The notes beneath the pieces are model-generated. The model had not been told where the DNA came from, did not search any database, and worked only from the letters and a program-made list of their open reading frames with translations. 64,000 nt of DNA from Epiperipatus broadwayi (Eukaryota; Onychophora; Udeonychophora; Euonychophora; Peripatidae), in the NCBI GenBank assembly GCA_028023455.1, contig JAQFVV010000151.1:463001-527000 (forward strand), read 5' to 3'. Shown here in pieces: positions 11,590 through 29,903 of this stretch; position 1 is the first letter of the stretch; the number at the start of each line of letters is the position of its first letter. Both the position numbers and the translations under genes were made by a program.

Positions 11590-11895
11590 CTTTGGCTATT
11601 ATACTACATGAAAAAAATTGGCAAATCACTTGGCAGTATACATGCATTTCAGTAATAACTTTGGGCAAACCACGCAAATATAACAGTCACGTGACTTATA
11701 ATAACATTATAATGGTGACAACTTATATTCATACTTTGCTAGCAAATAAATTTAACATTACAGTACTAATATAAGTCACATAGCTATTATATTTGTTTAT
11801 TGGCAATGCTCCTAGGCAGTTGATGAAGAAATTATTCCAGAAATACATGTATACCACAGAGTAATTTATTTTTTCATGTAGCATGACAAACATAG
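11590..11895. repeat. Fold-back element F5
   Basis: The left arm (about 11597-11703) contains TACATGAAAAAAATTGGCAA and ends GTGACTTATA. The right arm (about 11768-11895) begins TATAAGTCAC and contains TTTTTTCATGTAGCATGACA. Diverged but clearly inverted over about 100 bases. A single arm recurs at about 44150-44275. Two opposite short frames across this region (574-codon-poor, 66 and 87 codons) are by-products of the palindrome, not genes. Confidence 0.7.
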
Positions 11896-12504
11896 TAAAA
11901 AATACATTATGCACAACAATTGGAACTAATATCCTTCCAAATTTAATTATATTTAATATATCAAGATATGTTAACTTTTTGTTGAAAAACATGTTTTATT
12001 TATTATTAGTAGTAAAAAGTGTACAATTTCAAACAAAAATTTGGGGACCATTGATTTAGAGTCAGAAATATACAAAAGTGGTTAGAAACTCCCCAATACT
12101 TGCAGCAATTAGAATGTTAGAAAAAGGCTCATTTTTTGCCTATAGGCAGCTATAACTATATTCAATCATTATGGGATTTCTTAATACAATTTATTATGGT
12201 GTTTGACATTTAGAACTAAATTAAAAAATCATAAAATCTTTTACATCATCACAAACTATATTCAGAAAACATAATTCTAAAAAAATATCAATTAGAAAAC
12301 TGGATATAATACTGACATTCATTCATAGTCATATGTGAGCAATTGATAAATAAAATAATTCATATAATTTTGGAAAGTATAGATTTGGAGAAAGAACTGA
12401 TAGGTATTAAAGAAATGGAAGGAGGAATTTTAAAAATGTATTTGTGAAAAAATGAAAAAGAATGAGATATTGAGGAATATAAGAAGATTGGTAATGTAAA
12501 AAAT

Positions 12505-12507
<3 letters not shown>
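11896..12507. other. AT-rich stretch, purine-rich toward the end
   Basis: No gene. From about 12370 the plus strand becomes A/G-rich before the GA microsatellite. No protein motif seen. Confidence 0.5.

Positions 12508-12581
<74 letters not shown>
12508..12581 (+). repeat. (GA)n microsatellite
   Basis: About 74 bases of uninterrupted GA/AG dinucleotides. Confidence 0.97.
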
Positions 12582-12583
<2 letters not shown>

Positions 12584-15160
12584 AAAGTATAATATGTTAA
12601 ATAATAAAAAAAATTCTATGTAAATAGTATTGTAAAAATTAATAGCAGAAAGCAGAAATAAATTGAAGAAGTAAATAAATCAACCGATGCCATTTTTCAA
12701 ATCATATATTCATAATTAAGCAAATGAAGTTTACTTAAATTTAATTGTTTTCACAAAGACTTAATTCTATTAAATCTCTAATTGGATTTTAATGTATCCT
12801 AAAAGAATAAAAAAGACTGAACCTGTTATAAAAAGATTTCAAGATCATCAGAGAGCTTCTATACTTGCAGAATAGAATATGCCAAACATGATTCAGGAAA
12901 CTGACCTCCAAGTCAATTAGAAGACTCAAAAACAGATTGTATTAATCTTACTGTGATTTAATATACCTAAGGGTTAAACCAGCATATGAGCTAATATTAA
13001 GTTTGAAATTAAAAATTTAAAGTAGAAGCGATTTTCAGGATATAGAAAGTAGATAATTTATATATGTTAATAGTCTGGATTTTGAAATGTATATTTAAGT
13101 TAGTTTTATTGTCAATAATTGTGGAAGTAGACATAATATATTTAAAAAATAGAGCTAGATGGATATTACGTAATTACACTGCGAATTGATTTGTTGAAAA
13201 AGAAATGATTCAAGAAGGGGAAGTTATCATATATCATGCTTTGTCATGGAAAATGTTATTGTTGTATAAAGCAAAAGATTAATTATGATTCATATATGTG
13301 TGCTTAATGCGTCTGCATACATAAATGTGCTTCTGCACATTCATGGGTGGATCACTTACGATTTTACTATTAGAAATGAAATTGAAATATTAGAAATTTC
13401 CAACAAAAAATGATATTCTCAAATTTCAAAGACATGCCATTTATAATCACACAATTTCAGATCAAAAATAAATTTTTCTTCAAAAGAGAAGGGGTGAGAG
13501 AAGAACGAATCAATTTCGTACGTGCGTGAAAGAGAAGGTGTGAAAAAATGCATAAAGAAAAAAAACACTTTTTCTTTTACATGAAAATGCTCAAAATATT
13601 TAAATTGTTATAAAAGTTCCGGATAATTAAACTTTAAAATTACAAATATTTTTTAAAAGAACTGTAATTTGGGGTGAGTTTTTTTTTTTCATGTCTATAC
13701 AAATAATAAACTTCAAATTTTAAAATAATTTTTAAATGGAAAGTAATTTGTGACGATAAAAAGTTATATATTTATCAGTCTGTATCATATTACTTTAGAT
13801 AATAATTTTAATACTATGGCAACGACAAAAATGAAGAGAGCCAACGGTAACTCAACGCGCAAGATTTGAATCCAGTTAAACATCACATTTAATCAGACAT
13901 GACAAGTCAAACTCTGCATCTGCTAAATTGTTAAAATAACATTAAATGATCATTATAAAAAAATATTAAAAATCAAAAAAATTAATACTAATGGCAAAAT
14001 TATGTTTTTTACATCATCATCATCAATCAAAATTAGTCATTAGAAACATTTTTATCTTTTTTCCACAACTTTCTATTATAATTTTATTAGAAGGGTTTGG
14101 CAACATTGCTTATATTTTCCCATCTACAATTGTACCTCTTGTTCTAATCCAATAGCTATATCCATTGCTACCCTATCCATATAACCAGATTAGTTTCTGG
14201 AGCATGGCTTTTGCTAATGAAAAGCCTGGGTTCAATCTGACAAAAGACAAGCTAAGTTAGAATCATATGCTGTTTTTCTTTCTAATTCAATGATTATCCA
14301 TTCTTCTTGCAATATATCCAATTCATTGCTATTTTAATTCAATTGTTGTTTTGATGGCATATAAGCCAGCTTTTATGTTTATCTTTTTAGCCTTCATTAA
14401 AGTTTCTATCTCTTTGATTATACATGAAAAAAAGAACTATATTTGCATTTAGAATGACCTGAAACATAAAACTTTGTGTATGGATTTATACAGGAATAAA
14501 ATCAAGCTGATATTATAATTATATCAGTGATTAAATTTTTTATTAGGCTAAATGAGAAAACTATTCAAATACTGTTATAGAATGGATTGTTTATAATAAT
14601 AAAAAATTCCATTATATAAAATACAGAGTAAAAAAGCTAAATAAAATTGTATGTTCAAAAAAATTACTGTAAACAAAGAAAAAAAAAACATCAAAAATAC
14701 TGTAAAAAAAAAAACAAATTAAAACGATGTTGATTCTCATAAAAATTTAGACAAAGCCATTTCAAGCAAAAACTTTAAAACTGACATCATGTTTGAAAAG
14801 CATCAGTAGATTTTTAACTGCATTAAATATCTATTGTCAATAAAATAAAAATAATGGTTCACAATCTACAGTTAATCTAAAAGAAATATGTATAATATCT
14901 TTGAAGCTTAATAGGAAATAAAAAATGAATTGATCTTACAAAATAAAACAAGGTTCATAAAGTCATCATAAAAAAAGATTGAATGGGCAGATAGATAGCA
15001 GATAATCATCAGCATGGTAAGACTCCCATTTGATATGATGATAATGCAAAATAGCTTTTTTAAAATAAAGTCAAAAATTTTGTATAAAGATCATAAACTC
15101 AGTGACTATATTATCAATTTAAACATTTTTTCTTTCTGAAACTGCAATAAATTCTTTATT
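12582..15160. other. AT-rich stretch, no gene seen
   Basis: No coding motif. Around 14200-14260 there is a weak tRNA-like piece (GCCTGGGTTCAATCTGAC in B-box form), too short to call. A run of ATC triplets (about 14011-14026) is present. Confidence 0.5.
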
Positions 15161-16200
15161 ACCAAATCACTCATCCACCACCACCTATTTTTTCCTTCTC
15201 CTCTTTCATTTTAATAAAATCAATTTCAATAATTCCAATATCCTATTCTTATATCTCCAATCTTGTCATAAAGATAAAAAAAAATCTCTATTTTTATTCT
15301 CTTTAGCTTTATAATTTTTCCATTTTCCATCTAATTTATGCTCATCCTCTTTAATAACCTACACTTCAAAAATAAACGTTCAATACTTTCATTTATCTAC
15401 GGTTGAAATCTTTTTCAATTTTTGATTTTTTTCTCAGATATCTAAAACTCCAGTTTTTTCCCTAAATAATGTTTCCTCTGCGGTTGTCATTACATCTTTT
15501 TATATATATTTTTTATTTTTATTTAACTTCAAATTATTATTTATTCATATTTATTTACTATAACTCCACTTCTTCTTTTCTCTATCTTGTCTATCTTCCC
15601 TCCTAGTTCCCCTTAATTATACATCTTTAATATATTCTCTGCACACTATCCCACTTCTTATATAAATATTAGACAAAAATAAATTTTGTGTCCATTATTT
15701 GTGAATATTGTAATTTTTTTTCTTGTTCAAGTATTTGCTACCCACTATAAATAATACAATTAGACACTATTTTTATTAGTTATTATCATTCATATATTGT
15801 AGCCTTCTATTCATTTTTAATTTCTTCATTAAAAAAAAGTCTACTTCATTCTCCCTCAAAGAGCTTCATTTGCTGCCCATAATTCACAATCAATGTTCAT
15901 TTAATTGTCTTGAATTCTGTCTAAAAAATGTCTGAATTCTCTGACTAAAAAAAAATTGCATTTTTTCCGAATATTAAAGCAGGTACTATCATCTTTCTCA
16001 ATTATTCTACAAACTTCATCTTTGTTTTACAAAAAATATATAAGATTTTTAGTTAATACTATTCTATTTAATGTTTTTTTTGCCTCAATTCCCAATTATC
16101 TGTATAATTATTTTTACTATTTGCAAAATTAACTAAAAACCTATAGTCCTCCATTTCTTAAACATTCCACTTTTCAGTTATTCTTATCATTAAATTTATT
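15160..16200 (-). other. Pyrimidine-rich tract, possible very old LINE coding remains on minus strand
   Basis: For about 1 kb the plus strand is strongly T/C-biased, so the minus strand is A/G-rich like the coding strand of the LINE relic at 61.4-63.9 kb. Translation of the minus strand gives broken Lys/Glu-rich pieces but no motif I can name. This could equally be low-complexity drift. Confidence 0.2.
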
Positions 16201-17795
16201 AATTTTTTACTTAATAAAAAACATTCTATTCTAAAGTCATCTATTTTAAACCTGAATAATCAATGAACATGATAATGTTATTATATTTCAATCCAATCTA
16301 GTTTCTGAATGAGAACTTAAGATTCACTATTGTAACTTTTAACTCATTATACTATCAAGCTAATAGCCTAAGATTCAAACCCTTCCTCAAGCTTTTAAAC
16401 CCAATCCAATTTTCATGTATAATTGATATCAGGTCAAAAGAGATATATTTCAGAATCTCAATTTTATGCTAATTGCAAGCCATTTTTATCTCCTGATTAG
16501 ATAATACCCACAAAACATCATGTAACTTTTTCACTTTGTTCTAACATATGCTTTCAACACCTGTCTTCTTTATTCTATATTGGAACTATTTCCTGCATGC
16601 CTGAGTAACTAAAGTCATTACTAGAAGCATTTGTTAAAAAGTAATAAAATTATCTACAGTTTGTTAGTATTAAACATTGGTCAAAACATTTAAAAAAAAC
16701 TTTCAATTAACATAAATGTGAGATTACTATAATATTGTAATGTAATAAAATTGAATGTATATATTTATAGCAGTGATTAAAGTATTATTCCTACACCATG
16801 TGGGATGTCAATTATATAGTTAGTAAAAAATAAAGGCATTCTCCTAATTCTATATGTGTAATTTTGGCAAGAAAAAACATTGTATTAGAGTTATCTTCCC
16901 TCTATTTAAGATAATCCTAATCAGTAAGCCTAAGTACATTTCTGTTCTATAAATGAAATCAGTCAGTGGAAATATAAGTCAAAATACAATACAATCGCAA
17001 TGTCATTAATAACATACATAATAATTATGTACATTTGTAATCATTTGAAATGCAAAAGTAAAACATGCTTGAAGTTGATATTCAACATCTTAAAATACAA
17101 GTAAAATACAAAATATTTATAGAATTCTGATGAAAGCAGCAGGTTTAGCTGAAATGAAAATAAAATTGCTTTAAAAAGTGCACAAAAGAAAAACAGTGTT
17201 ATTGAATTAAACTGAGCAATTAAAAGATAGTAAACATATTGAAATATATATTATGAAGAGAATATAGAATTGAGGACAGAATTAAGAAAGGGTTTTTGAT
17301 CAATATACTATTTAATAATAACAACAACAACAACAACAATGATAATAATAAAAGAATAACTACATACAGATATGTTTATTCTAATGTGATAAGATACATA
17401 TATATGAAGATTAATTTTTAGATAAATTTCAGTTGTTAGTTCAAGTAACTCTAACTTAAAATAAAATTTAAAAATTAACTCTCTTGCACATCAGCAGATG
17501 TAACCGTTTTTCTTGGTGGGTTATACATGCATGAATTACATTATTCTTTTCATCTTTATCTTTATGATGGTATAACTTATATCAATCTATGATAAAATCA
17601 GTATTTTTTTTATAAATTTTTATTCAAATAACTTTATTTAATTCCCCTCCCCCTCAGTTTATTAGACTTTACAAAAAAAGACACATTAAATTTTTAGATG
17701 GCAAAAAGTAAATTCTGATACAGATTCAAGTATCAGTATTTTTTTTCAATTTTCTAGATTGCTAGAGTTTGAAGATATTTTATCATTTAGTAATT
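16201..17795. other. AT-rich stretch, no gene seen
   Basis: No coding motif. A short AAC run occurs at about 17320-17339. Around 16360-16400 the minus strand has a weak B-box-like GGTTTGAATCTTAGG. Confidence 0.5.
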
Positions 17796-18236
17796 CTAGG
17801 GGATTTGTACTCAGACTTTCAGGCCACTTCAATCATCCATGCTATCTCATACTACTAATACACATGACAACACACATACAGAAAAGATAAATAATCACCA
17901 ATATAGTATTTTGCACTGAACCAGCACACATCAGTTGGTTCAGATTATCATCTTCTATACATATATACAATCAGTGCTCAGTTTATATTAAGATAGCAAA
18001 TTCTTATATTTCAATGGACAGACTTTCACTCTACTCCCACCTCCAACTCTTCAGCCATCCATACCATTGAAAATCTGATGATAGAATTCACAAATCACAT
18101 GCTGGATGCCAATATTGTTATCATGCCCATGTTGACCTCAAGTCATTCTGACCCCTCATGTATAGGACTGTATCCATTTAAATACATAGAAGAGGGATGG
18201 GCAGAATACAGGCTTAATATGTAAGATTTGAAATAC
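17796..18236 (-). repeat. Repeat family F3, copy 1
   Basis: Shares ordered blocks with 60115-60575 read in reverse: CATGCTATCTCATACTACTA, CAGTGCTCAGTTTATATTAA, CAACTCTTCAGCCATCCATA, ATGTTGACCTCAAGTCATTC and AAATACATAGAAGAGGGATG. The two copies lie about 42 kb apart in opposite orientation. No protein frame. Its orientation is set relative to copy 3. Confidence 0.85.
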
Positions 18237-18795
18237 CAGGTGCTCTTATACCTGGAGCCCAATTGTAAATATAGGGGATTTGAACTCAGATTTTCAAGCC
18301 ACTTCAACCATCCATGCTATCTCATATTACTGATACACATGCCCACACACATGCAGATAAATAATTATCAATATATGTATTTCATGCTAAACCAGCACTT
18401 ATCAGTTGATCCAGTTTTATTTTTAGAAAATCCTTATGCTTCAATGAACAGGCATGGGATTTGTGAATTCTATCATCAGATTTTAAATGGTATGGATGGC
18501 TGAAGAGTTGGAGTAGATTGAAGCATGTCCATTGAAGTATGAAGATTTGCTATCTTGATATAAACTGAGCACTGATTGTATATATGTATAGGAGATGATA
18601 ATCTGGACCAAGTGATGAGTGCTGATTCAGCATGAAATATTTATATTGGTAATTATTTATCTTTTCTGCATGTGTGTGATCAAGTGTATTAGTAGTATGA
18701 GATAGCATGGATGGTTGAAGTGGCTTGAAAGTCTGAATTCAAATCCCCTATATTTACAATTGGGCTCCATCTATAAAAATGCCTGGTATGACAAA
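18237..18795. repeat. Repeat family F3, copy 2, palindromic
   Basis: This copy directly abuts copy 1 and folds back on itself. Its left arm carries CCCAATTGTAAATATAGGGG and its right arm CCCCTATATTTACAATTGGG. Between them, blocks from copy 1 appear first in minus and then in plus orientation, with the switch near 18440-18480. The outermost bases TACCAGG and CCTGGTA are also inverted. The 91-codon frame at 18228 runs through the left arm and is not a gene. Confidence 0.85.
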
Positions 18796-19166
18796 TCTTA
18801 CATTTAGTCATTCCAAAAATTATTTTTAAAAGATAAACTAATTTCTTTAACAGTGAAAAACAAAGAAATGATAATCAATCTGTACTTATAGAAAGTAGCA
18901 GAACAGCAGATTCTTCATTCTGCCAACTTCTGCAAATACCATCAAACATAATGCAGATGAAGTGAGCCTAGATCTTTTTACAATGTTTGCAGACCTGAAG
19001 ATTCTTCATTGTACAAGAGTAGTAGATTTAATATTATTTACTTTTTATGATAAAATTATTAGTATAAGTAATAAATGTCATTAAAAAAAATTTTAAATGC
19101 AGAATTGAAAAAAATGTGACAAGTTGCACAATACATTTTATAATTTATTATAGGTGTCTGCATTTC
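18796..19166. other. Unique-looking spacer, no gene seen
   Basis: No coding motif; contains two near copies of CAGATTCTTCATTCTG-like sequence (about 18908 and 18995, the second AAGATTCTTCATTGTA). Confidence 0.45.
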
Positions 19167-24242
<5,076 letters not shown>

Positions 24243-24858
24243 AACCATGGTCAGGGGTTTGGGGAGGGGTTCCTGACAGAGATATTTTAAGTGCTGGCTC
24301 TGGCTAAGCATTTATCATAAAGCTTGTAGAGGAATTGGCAATCCTCACTGTTTATAACTTACAAGCTTAAGAGATAGGGTCATGTGATCTATGAATTGAT
24401 CTATGACTTTTATTTTGATTATTTATAGTCTCTGCCAAAAAGTCTTATGCAATTTTATATTGCTATGACTACTACTATATGGCATGGCTGAAGATCTATC
24501 AGCCCCATATAGCTATTTGAGTTGGATACCTGGGTTTGAAGACATGTACATGTCTGAAAATTTCAGATTTTCCACTCAATAGATAACTTTTAGCTAAGTG
24601 CTTGGCTTTGGGTTGGTATTTTTAGATCTAGTGTCTGAACCTACCCTGACACCTTTCTGAGGAGTGCCAAAGCACGAAACCATGGTCAGGGGTTTGGGGA
24701 GGGGTTCCTGACAGAGATATTTTAAGTGCTGGCTCTGGCTAAGCATTTATCATAAAGCTTGTAGAGGAATTGGCAATCCTCACTGTTTATAACTTACAAG
24801 CTTAAGAGATAGGGTCATGTGATCTATGAATTGATCTATGACTTTTATTTTGACTACT
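24243..24858 (+). repeat. Satellite-type repeat F2, 1.4 direct monomers
   Basis: ACCATGGTCAGGGGTTTGGG begins at 24244 and again at 24679, a 435-base period. The first ~175 bases of each unit look identical, up to CTATGACTTTTATTTTGA. The middle part, including AGCCCCATATAGCTATTTGA, matches the complement of 2840-2940 in the first F2 locus. The near identity of the two units implies a recent duplication or gene conversion, while the 2.6-3.4 kb locus is more diverged. No frame of note. Confidence 0.88.
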
Positions 24859-26970
24859 TAAATATATATATTAAACAATTTGTTTTCCCTTCAAAAATAT
24901 TCAAACCAAGTGAGTAATAATATATAAATTATTTCCTATATTTCTTTCTGAGTGAAATCTATTCTGAATGGCTTCTTAAGTCTTAATTTTTTTTTATCCA
25001 ATTCCTAATCCAATACATAGATGTAATAATTTGATAATGCATGTGTCTATTTTAAAGTGCATCTCTCCACAATATTTCATATATGTATAAATCTCTATAT
25101 TATCAATTATTAAATATATACCAGCTAATAAGCTTTAGTGTTGCAGCTAGTTAAAAATCAGAAATGCTATCTTCTCTGTGATATATAATCTAAACCTATG
25201 CAAGTAAATGACAGTTTAAAAATAAGGCTCACAATAAAATAAATCCCTTAATTCAAGCATGATTAATAAATAATTTAAAGAATAAGAATAGAGTATGTCT
25301 ATAGCACGTGTGAAGAACAGTTTACTTTCACAATATTTGATATATATATATTATAACCTACACTCCCAACACTGCTCATATACATTACATAAGTGAAATG
25401 CCCAGGCGCCAGTTCTATTAATGAATAGAACAGTGTAACAGGATATATAATACAAACTATTATTGAGACTCTATATTTAAGTTTATGTTCAGCTCAGCCC
25501 AGTGGGAGGCTATAGGCAGTTCATAAGATATATGATGATAAATAAATGAAAGAAGAAATATTACAAACACTAAATATAATGTAAATCCTTTTATTAATTA
25601 ATTATATGATAAAGAATCATGTTTATCGGTACAGTCTATTAAAATATACTTTAAACTGAATTTCTTCCTTCATCCAAATATCACATATATCAGCTTGCTA
25701 TAATTATAATACTAAACAATTCTATAACCTGGCATATCACAATCTAAACATCTAGTTTAATGCCAATCAAGAAATAAACAATAAGATCTCAGGGAATTTA
25801 ACAAACACAGTTGAGTTAAATAAACTACATTGGCCCATAAGTTATAATTCTAAAGTATGTTAAAAATGTAATGAAACAAATTGACTAAAATATTCTACTG
25901 TTTTTCAATGATAAGATAATGACAGAAATAGGGTATTTTAATTTCATATCATCATCTAACAAATATACTAACTTGGCAACCTTTCTAATATGTTTATCCA
26001 GTGGCAAATGTTCCTTATAATGTTTGGATTAAGAAAAACAATATTGTCAGACATCAGCAGATTTAATATTATAACTCTAAAATAATATATCTATTTTATG
26101 ATAGATTTATGAAATGTGGAGATGTGGAAATGGAAAACACGAATGTATACAATAATAACTCCAGACACAATTTTAAGATTTTAAACAAATAAAATAAATC
26201 ATTTATTACAATAAAATAAATTTGGTTTAACATATTTACAATTGGACTACTTGTCCTACAGATTTTTAAATTATCAAATAAACTTTAAGCATCAGTTTGG
26301 GATTATCCCTATTATCAAAGCAAATTAACAACAAAACTTAAATATTCTGACTTTGAACACATGCTTTGCCTACATGTTTCATCTACATGACACTAAATAA
26401 ACAACATGTTATATTATTAACACACAAAAAAAATACTTTTGAGCAACTTTCTCTAATTGACTAAGTAATCACTTTCAATTACGAATACCTTTCATGCATA
26501 GCAACAAAATCATGTTCATTCTGATGATTTGATGATTTATAACCTTTATTTAAATAAATACACTGTAGTTTAAAATATCTATTTCCTGTTTTAATCTCAA
26601 TAACTTTATGCTTCTATTTAAATGAATGTAATGTATTTCAAAACATTTATTTCTCATTTTAATTTCAATAACTCTATACTTTATATATGCGATATTATTT
26701 ATATTACGCATGTGTGTGCGTGTGTCAAGCAACAATGATAGAAAATAATCTTTTCTACAAACTTTCCATTCATTAAGAAAATATCATACAATTATTTTAT
26801 TTCGGACAATGTCGTAATTCATCAATAAAATAAGACACTAATATTACATCAAGAATTAATTTAACAATTTATCTGGCCACATATTAATTAACACAGAGCT
26901 ATATTTTCATGATTATACAGAGTATACGTTATAAGGGAGATCTACATGAGGAGCATATAACTCTTACTGA
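24859..26970. other. AT-rich stretch, no gene seen
   Basis: No coding motif and no recognised repeat apart from a small hairpin GTTCTATTAATGAATAGAAC at about 25412-25431. Confidence 0.55.
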
Positions 26971-27200
26971 ACACTTCTACAATAATTCATCTACTTCTAA
27001 ATACACTGTTGGTGGAGAACCTTTTCCTCATCACCAAGAATATAAGAAAAACGTCACATAACTTCGTAATCATCATTTAATCATACTTCAACAATAATTC
27101 ATCTACTTGTAAATACACTACTGGTGGGGAACCTTTTTCCTCATCACCAGGGCTCTAAGAAAACATCACTTAACTTCGAAAAATATCATTTAATCATCCA
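26971..27200 (+). repeat. Two-copy tandem repeat, 112 bp period
   Basis: AATAATTCATCTACTT begins at 26981 and again at 27093. Both units contain AAATACACT, TGGTGG, GAACC and CCTCATCACCA, followed by a run ending ATCATTTAATCAT. The copies differ at scattered bases, so the duplication is not very recent. Confidence 0.85.
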
Positions 27201-29903
27201 CATATAACATCAATTAGGCTCTACTCATGGAAAAACATATACTAAATAAGCAAAATCTTTATCCCTACAAACATAACGCAATCAGATTTCTTTCCGTTCT
27301 TAAAGCTCTTGTAAATATCAAACATTATAAATACACGCTGGCAGATAAATACATACAGATAACATACTAATCTGTTCAACTCAGTAGAATATGACAGCAT
27401 CCGAAATTTATACATAAAAATATTCACAAACTGAACTTTATCAAACAAATGTCATAATTGTGCAAAACAGACACACACCCACGAATAAAAGTATATATAA
27501 AATTAACTCTAAATTACACACTATGCAGGCAACATGGTAATTAAATATTGCATCAAGGTATAACTTTTAATTCAGACTAAACTTTAGGTTACCTTTTAAA
27601 ATTTAATGGTTATAATTATTACGAATGAACTTTCTTTCATATCTAGCAAACTATTTCTATTATACGTTCGTTGATTGAAAAAAAGAACAAAATTCTCACT
27701 TTGAGATAATAAAGTATACAAAATAAATATAAACCTCTCTAATAATATATTAAAAAAAATATTTCTTTCTTTTACCTTCATAAAAGAACAATAAGACCTA
27801 TTTGTACACAATCAATTTTTTACCAGCATATTCCTCATTTGGATACGCTTCGGAGACGGTCTTGAAAGTCAAAATAACCCAAATTATCAACAAAACATAA
27901 TAATAAGTAAGCCTATTATCAATAATATACATTAATAATGACAAGCAATAAAAAAAAAATAAAGAAACAAAAGTTATTTGTTTTGTAACTTAAAATAAAA
28001 GTTCACTTGCAAAGCTCTGCTCCGGGCTTATGAAACAATATGGGACACATTCCAAACTGAATTTAAATAAAATAAACTTCTGCAGGATAACTTAAAAATA
28101 TAATCATAACTTAAATCTGACCAGCACCTCCAGTGTTCATAGCATATCTATTCGAGGTACCAAATCACACACACAAGCAATTAATTTCTCCTTTACTATA
28201 CTGAAAATATAAGACATTCTCCGTTGTAGTGCTAAATTAAATACGCAAATATTCTTAGTAGTTTCTAGAATAGCATTTAACACTTTATAGTCTATTATAT
28301 GCATGGTTTATTCTTAAATATTGTCAATTAAGATACCATGGTTCCTTAGTAATTCCACAATTAATAATACTTTGTTTCATATTTCATCTTTATCGAAGAG
28401 AACAAAAATTACCCGCATTTCTATTCTTCCATTCGATCTCAGCAAATACTTAATTTGAAGGAACTCACATTTTATTTCCTTCATTTAAAATACGTATTAT
28501 TTCCAGAAATAACAGATAAATAAATACTGTCATCTCTTTGTGGTGAATTTGAACATGGCATGATTTATCAAAATATGCGTATTTTGAATTCTATGTTTAA
28601 TCCTTACAAAAACACAACACGGAAAATAGTGAAGAACTAAAATACATTCTGTAAAATAGTTCTGCATGTGTTTCCCAGATATATTAAAATACACACGTTG
28701 GTTAGTGATACAACAATAATATTCATGCAATTTATTCTTATTTAAAATGACAATTAAATGAAGTAGTGTAGACTGGATGTTATCAACATATATTTTAAAA
28801 GAGTAATAGTTATGAAGTGGTTAATTTAAAAACGTTTAAATCGAGGAGAGCAAAGTAAACTGTGTACCTTTTGAAAATTTAGAATTCCATTTTAGTTAAC
28901 TCTTCCCATAATAAATTTTTTTAAGATCCTTTCGATGTTTTACTCCAAAGTCCTTTTTAAAATCAATTTGACTTCAGCAACTGGTTTTTAATTTTCACAA
29001 TAAAAAAAAAGATGAGTCACTGTTTTCTGGCTACAATTATCTTACATAATATGCAAATTTTTTACTGGAGATCTTTGTTAAATAGCTCTCTTTAGTAAAA
29101 AGATCATTTTTCCTTCACAAGGTTACTCCCATGCTTCTTTTCTATCTACGCTAATTACATATTCAAAAAAAAAAAAACTTTTCAAAAAAAAAAACCATTT
29201 TGATTAAATCAAGACAAAAAAAATAACAAAATAAATAGCTTTTACAAACTTGAAAGAAAAATGAATATTAATTAACTATTAAACAAAAATGATTAATAAT
29301 TTATTTGATTTGTAAAATAGTCCATTGATTCAACTATCTATTAATCATTGGAAAGAAATATATATTTGTTAAATTATTTAAGATAATTACTGTAATTTAA
29401 ATGTTTTTATTGTACATGTACTATTGCTTACTGTTTTTAGAAGATGAAAATGAAGTGAAAACGATGCACAGTCATACATGCATGCACATACACTATACTA
29501 TAAATATTAAAGTATCTTAACTAAATATAATTGAAATGGCTATTAATTGTTGACAAAAGGATAAGTATTAAAGAATAAGGATTTTGAAACCATTGAACCA
29601 AATATTACACTAACATAAAATAACTTTGCATTTTCCTGCCCAAAAATACTAATTCCTATAATAACAACCCCTCTCTCTGGCATTAAATATTTCACTAACC
29701 ACAATAATAATAATGAATACTTATAAAGTGGTCAATCAACTGCATAAGCAACCCATATTTAAGCTTTAAACAATCTCCAGCAAAGAATTTTAAAATTCTA
29801 AGGCTATTTCATTTTTTTTAATATAATGTAACTATTCAATGCAGATACAAAGTATGTCAATTCCTTGTGCCCATCCAAATGGTCACAATATATATATATA
29901 TAC
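27201..29903. other. AT-rich stretch, no gene seen
   Basis: Short minus-strand frames (60-71 codons at 27242, 27596 and 28530) have no recognisable motif. Poly-A runs near 29165-29195. No recognised mobile element. Confidence 0.5.

Noticed and set aside
18228-18503. 91-codon plus-strand frame
   Set aside because: Lies in the palindromic F3 repeat.
24243-24858. Small LTR retrotransposon with ~175-base LTRs
   Set aside because: No primer-binding site, polypurine tract or target duplication was seen, and the same unit forms a direct repeat with ~421-base spacing at 2.6-3.4 kb, favouring a tandem repeat.
26971-27200. CRISPR-like array
   Set aside because: Only two units of 112 bases with no short repeat and unique spacer pattern; the genome is animal-type.
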